This document shows, in pieces, positions 61,125 through 64,000 of a DNA stretch of 64,000 nt. Numbering within the stretch: the stretch's first letter is position 1; every line of letters starts with the position of its first letter. This DNA comes from Myxococcus landrumus. Its GTDB lineage: Bacteria; Myxococcota; Myxococcia; Myxococcales; Myxococcaceae. Made by a program: the position numbers and the translations under genes. The notes below the pieces were generated by a model. That model ran no database searches and had not been told where the DNA came from. It saw only the letters and a program-made list of their open reading frames with translations. The DNA is taken from the NCBI RefSeq assembly GCF_017301635.1, contig NZ_CP071091.1, forward strand, positions 8,362,501 through 8,426,500, given 5' to 3'.

Positions 61125-62159
61125 TCACTCGTCGCCGACGCGCACCACGAGCTTGCCGAAGTTGCGCCCCTCGAGCAGGCCGATGAAGGCCGACGGTGCG
61201 TTCTCCAGGCCCTCGACGACGTCCTCGCGCAGCTTGACCTTCCCGGCGTCGACCCAGGCGCCCATGTCGCGCCGGAAGGCCTCGAAGCGCGTGGCGTAGT
61301 GGTCCAGGATGATGAAGCCCTCCATGCGGATGCGCTTCTGGAGCACCGCCGCCATCAGCAGCGGCAGCCGGTTCGGACCAGGCGGCAGCGAAGCGGCGTT
61401 GTAGTGCGCGATGAATCCGCACACCGGCACGCGCGCGCCGTTGTTGAGCAGCGGAATCACCGCGTCGAACACCTCGCCACCGACATTCTCGAAGTAGACG
61501 TCGATGCCGTTGGGGCACGCGGCGGCCAGTCGCTCGGCCAGGTTCCCATCCCGCCGGTCCAGGCAGACATCGAAGCCCAGCTCCTCGACGGCGTAGCGGC
61601 ACTTGTCCTGCCCACCCGCGATACCCACCACCCGCGCGCCCCGCAGCTTGGCGAGCTGTCCGACGACCGCGCCGACCGCCCCCGTCGCAGCGGCCACGAC
61701 CACCGTCTCCCCCGCCTTCGGCTGGCCGATGTCGAGCAACCCGACGTAGGCGGTGAACGCCGGCATCCCGAGCCCACCCAAGGCCAACGAAGGCCGTGCC
61801 ATCCCGCCGAGAGAGACGAGGTCCTTGCCGTCCGACACCGCGTAGTCCTGCCAGCCCGCGTTGCTCAACACCTGCTCACCCGGACGGAAGCCTGGGTGCC
61901 TGGACTCGACGACGCGGCTGACCGTCCCCCCCACCATCGGCTCGCCCGGCTTCACCGGCGGCGCATAGCCCGGCCCCACCTCATCCATCAGGTTGCGCAT
62001 GTACGGGTCGAGCGAGAGGTACACCGTGCGCAGCAGCACCTGTCCTTCGCCCGCCGTCGGGACGGGGACCTCCTCGAGACGGAAGTTCCGTGAGGTCGGA
62101 GCACCGTTGGGAAGGCTCGCGAGGACGATGCGGCGATTGACGGACGGGGTCTGTGACAT
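61125..62159 (-). CDS. Zinc-free MDR oxidoreductase (alkenal/prostaglandin reductase type)
   Basis: 344 residues from ATG 62159. There are no zinc-binding Cys. Family marks are L-S-L-D-P-Y-M-R near 50, G-x-V-G-A-V-V-G-Q-L-A-K-L-x-G near 158 for the NADPH Rossmann loop, V-Y-F-E-N-V-G-G near 235 and C-G-F-I-A-H-Y-N near 262. These enzymes reduce alpha,beta-unsaturated aldehydes and ketones and protect against electrophiles. A TetR-type operator sits in its promoter, identical to one in front of the TetR gene just upstream. Confidence 0.9.
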   Translation of the reverse strand: MSQTPSVNRRIVLASLPNGAPTSRNFRLEEVPVPTAGEGQVLLRTVYLSLDPYMRNLMDEVGPGYAPPVKPGEPMVGGTVSRVVESRHPGFRPGEQVLSNAGWQDYAVSDGKDLVSLGGMARPSLALGGLGMPAFTAYVGLLDIGQPKAGETVVVAAATGAVGAVVGQLAKLRGARVVGIAGGQDKCRYAVEELGFDVCLDRRDGNLAERLAAACPNGIDVYFENVGGEVFDAVIPLLNNGARVPVCGFIAHYNAASLPPGPNRLPLLMAAVLQKRIRMEGFIILDHYATRFEAFRRDMGAWVDAGKVKLREDVVEGLENAPSAFIGLLEGRNFGKLVVRVGDE

Positions 62160-62196
62160 GGGGGTTCTCGGGGGTGAGGGGATTCCGGTCTCTGAG

Positions 62197-62212
62197 TAGA
62201 CCGGTCGTCTAG
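62197..62212. promoter_or_regulatory. TetR operator upstream of the MDR gene
   Basis: TAGACCGGTCGTCTAG (arms TAGAC/GTCTA) matches the operator before the TetR gene exactly over 16 bp. It overlaps the likely -10 (TCTACT on the minus strand), suiting repression. Sites of this form are known for NemR-like regulators. Confidence 0.8.
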
Positions 62213-62255
62213 AAATCAGGCACAAGAAGGCGAGGACAGGGCGGCAGTCCCTGGC

Positions 62256-62852
62256 TCAACCTGTCCTGGTCATTCCCAGCATCCGCCGCGTGCTGCTCAT
62301 GGCGGTGTCGAGGGGGGCGCGGTCGCGGGTGATTTTCGCGAGCAGGCTGGCGCCAAGCCAACTTTGGTAGAGGGTGACGGCGGCTGTCTGCGCATCCAGC
62401 GAGGTCTTCACCGAGCCGTCCTTCTTGCCCGCTTCGATGCTGACCGCGATGCGCGCGACGATGCGCTGGGTGCCTCGGTCCAGCACCGCGCGCATGTTCT
62501 CGGACAGGTCGCAGACCTCGGCGCCCAGCTTCACGACGAGGCAGCGCTGCTGCGCGTCGGCCTCTGTCTGGGATTCGAGCCAGTCTCGGAAGTAGGCGAC
62601 GAGCCGCTGCGCGGACGTGCCCCGCTTCGACAGCAGGTCGTCCATGCGCGCCAGGCAGTCGGTGAAGTAGGCCTCCAGCAGCGCCTCGCCGAAGGACTCC
62701 TTGGAGCCGAAGTAATGGTAGAACGAGCCCTTGGGCACCTGCGCGGCCTCGAGCACCTCCGCCAGACCGACGGCGGAGAAGCCCTTTCGGACCAGCAGCG
62801 GGTGGGCCACTTCCAGGATGTGGCGACGGACATCAACCCCAGAGGCACTCAT
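62256..62852 (-). CDS. TetR-family regulator (NemR/AcuR-like)
   Basis: 198 residues from ATG 62852. An in-frame ATG at 62873 abuts the operator and would overlap the predicted -10, so the inner start is preferred. The HTH is at about 10-50 (G-F-S-A-V-G-L-A-E-V-L-E-A-A-Q-V-P-K-G-S-F-Y-H-Y-F-G-S-K). In the ligand domain Cys residues near 68 and 105 could sense electrophiles, as Cys does in NemR. It probably represses itself and the alkenal reductase gene 96 bp downstream until reactive aldehydes or quinones appear. Confidence 0.9.
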   Translation of the reverse strand: MSASGVDVRRHILEVAHPLLVRKGFSAVGLAEVLEAAQVPKGSFYHYFGSKESFGEALLEAYFTDCLARMDDLLSKRGTSAQRLVAYFRDWLESQTEADAQQRCLVVKLGAEVCDLSENMRAVLDRGTQRIVARIAVSIEAGKKDGSVKTSLDAQTAAVTLYQSWLGASLLAKITRDRAPLDTAMSSTRRMLGMTRTG

Positions 62853-62873
62853 GCCCCTGGGATTAACGTCCAT

Positions 62874-62889
62874 TAGACCGGTCGTCTAG
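62874..62889. promoter_or_regulatory. TetR operator at its own promoter
   Basis: This is the second copy of TAGACCGGTCGTCTAG, identical to the site at 62197, immediately before the upstream ATG of the TetR gene and overlapping its likely -10 (TCTAAT). Confidence 0.82.
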
Positions 62890-62911
62890 GGAATCGACCG
62901 GGGCCTTCCGC

Positions 62912-63598
62912 TCAGTTGAAGCAGTGGAAGGAGATGCTCAGGATGCCGATGGTGCCCGTGGTGTACGCGCCAGAGGCGACGCCCGTCGCGAAGCCATAGC
63001 TCTCACACACCTGGGTGGCGACGGCGCGCACCGTGTACCAGGGCGCATAGTGGGGGTTGAACGACGGCGTGAGGTCCGGGAAGCCCGTGGCATCGGTCCG
63101 CACGCCCCGTCCCCCCACGCGAGACCGGTCGATGCCGACCAGGCCGACATGGTTCGTCACGCCGTTCTTGTGCCCGGTGAGGAAGCCCGCGCCGTAGTTC
63201 AGCCCCATCTGCCCGGCCTCGCTGGTCGCGGCGGCCTCCGCCTTGAACGACATCTGGTCATCGAGCACGGTGTAGCCGTCGTCCCACCACGCCCAGCGGC
63301 TGATGTTCCCGAACGGGACGTCCTGCCACGTCACCATGTCGGCCGTGAAGCAGTGCACGCCCATCAGCTCACCGGACTGGGCGCCCGTATAGAGGCCCCG
63401 CGCGTAGCCGTGCTGCACACAGAGCGCCTCCGCGCCCCGGTTCGCGTACGCCCAGCTCACGCTTCCTCGGGTCGAGATGGGATATCCGGACGCGGCGCGC
63501 ATGGCGGCCGTCGTGTCCATCCAGACGACTCCCGCGACTGCCTGCGCCGAAGCCAGGGTGATGGTGAGGCCAGCAAGGGCTGAAACGAGCTTGGTCAT
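62912..63598 (-). CDS. Secreted hypothetical protein
   Basis: 228 residues from ATG 63598 with AGGAG upstream. A signal peptide (V-S-A-L-A-G-L-T-I-T-L-A-S-A-Q-A-V-A) is followed by a globular domain rich in Gly, Ser, Trp and Tyr with four Cys (L-C-V-Q-H-G-Y, V-H-C-F, V-C-E-S-Y-G-F, F-H-C-F-N) that could form two bridges. The two C-x-x-x-G-Y/F halves look like an internal duplication. I do not recognise a family. It is probably released or surface-bound. Confidence 0.65.
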   Translation of the reverse strand: MTKLVSALAGLTITLASAQAVAGVVWMDTTAAMRAASGYPISTRGSVSWAYANRGAEALCVQHGYARGLYTGAQSGELMGVHCFTADMVTWQDVPFGNISRWAWWDDGYTVLDDQMSFKAEAAATSEAGQMGLNYGAGFLTGHKNGVTNHVGLVGIDRSRVGGRGVRTDATGFPDLTPSFNPHYAPWYTVRAVATQVCESYGFATGVASGAYTTGTIGILSISFHCFN

Positions 63599-63733
63599 TC
63601 GTGCGGCTCCTGTGGTTGGAATTGCCAAGAGCAATACGAGCCGACGTTGAATCCTGGTCGCCGCGAGTCTGTGATTCATTGTCGTTGCGGGTTTTCTCGT
63701 GGAGGTGCGGGCCTGGCACCCGGCCGGCGTCGC

Positions 63734-63756
63734 AACCCCTTGAGACTCCAGGGGTT
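63734..63756. other. Hairpin in the intergenic region before the last gene
   Basis: AACCCCT/AGGGGTT (63734-63740 with 63750-63756) with flanking CGC/GCG and a 9-nt loop. It lies between two divergent genes, so it is not an obvious terminator. An operator or leader role is possible. Confidence 0.35.
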
Positions 63757-63852
63757 CGCGAAAATCGTCAGCGCCCGAAAATCCGATGTCGATTTCGACG
63801 GGGGCCGTTCGGCCAAGGGGTGTCCCACGCGGTCCACCTCGAGGAGAACCCC

Positions 63853-64000
63853 ATGAAGTATCTCTGCCTGCTGCACTACGACGTCGCGAAGTTCGAGAAC
63901 CTCACCCCCGCCCGGCTGGAGGCCATCGTCAAGGAGTGCGCGCCGTACGACGCGGCCCTCAAGGCCAGCGGGCAGCAGGTGGCCGTGGGCTCGCTCCAGC
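63853..64000 (+). CDS. YCII-related (DGPF-domain) protein, 3' truncated
   Basis: The first 49 residues are visible, beginning M-K-Y-L-C-L-L-H-Y-D with GAGGAG 6 nt before the ATG. The opening and the helix with A-Y/P-Y-D-A-A-L-K-A-S-G-Q match DGPF/YCII-like proteins, small ferredoxin-fold proteins often encoded beside ECF41-type sigma factors. The gene runs off the window, so a sigma partner cannot be seen. Confidence 0.72.
   Translation, partial: MKYLCLLHYDVAKFENLTPARLEAIVKECAPYDAALKASGQQVAVGSLQ

Overview
The window looks like chromosomal DNA of a fruiting myxobacterium (Myxococcota, Cystobacterineae; a Myxococcus, Corallococcus or Pyxidicoccus relative). The signs are very high GC with strong third-position G/C bias, a MYXO-CTERM surface-anchoring tail, eukaryote-like Ser/Thr kinases with TPR or membrane tails, many GTG/TTG starts, and dense regulatory genes. 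I find 58 protein genes (the first and last cut by the window edges) and one tRNA. There is no intact insertion sequence, CRISPR array or rRNA.

Layout. 1-4.3 kb: a surface Ig-repeat protein, a TPR/DUF1444-type protein, a DUF4230 membrane protein and a prolyl-hydroxylase-like dioxygenase. 4.3-8 kb: an XRE-cupin regulator divergent from an SDR/QueA-like pair, then a zinc alcohol dehydrogenase. 8-15.1 kb: Ppx/GppA phosphatase, phospholipase D/cardiolipin synthase-like enzyme, small lipoprotein, Ser/Thr kinase, QueF and a hybrid histidine kinase with a dead receiver. 15.1-21.2 kb: YdjC-type deacetylase, Ser/Thr kinase-TPR, an SsnA-like amidohydrolase missing metal ligands, a 1-Cys peroxiredoxin and a GNAT enzyme. 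21.2-27.5 kb: a ClC channel and, all on the minus strand, a membrane site-2 (M50) protease, delta-9 desaturase, ECF sigma factor and zinc-finger membrane anti-sigma factor. That group is a plausible membrane-lipid stress circuit built on intramembrane proteolysis. 27.6-37.6 kb: DusB, GH1 glucosidase, a histone-H1-like protein, an NFACT/RqcH-type protein, a SprT-like metalloprotease with a minisatellite, pyruvate kinase, a GAF-HD-GYP protein, ribulose-phosphate epimerase and a lone receiver protein.

37.8-43 kb is the most accessory-looking part. It holds tRNA-Pro(CGG), a WD40 protein, an orphan Imm11-type immunity protein, a contractile-injection-system-type AAA+ ATPase coupled to a disordered partner, and about 850 bp of gene-free DNA ending in a 115-bp tandem repeat. 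43-50.5 kb holds a GlxA-type regulator with an isochorismatase-like hydrolase, a two-component pair, a serine beta-lactamase-like hydrolase, a lipoprotein serpin and an ArsR/SRPBCC pair. 50.5-64 kb holds a membrane TPR/M48 protease pair, Old Yellow Enzyme with a divergent LysR regulator, a polytopic glycosyltransferase-like protein, a second beta-lactamase-like hydrolase, a scramblase-like protein, a TetR-MDR electrophile-response pair with two identical operators, a secreted protein and the start of a YCII-type gene.

Several regulators have a clear inverted repeat at their own start (XRE-cupin, ArsR, LysR, TetR), which suggests autoregulation. Convergent gene pairs are mostly separated by strong hairpins.
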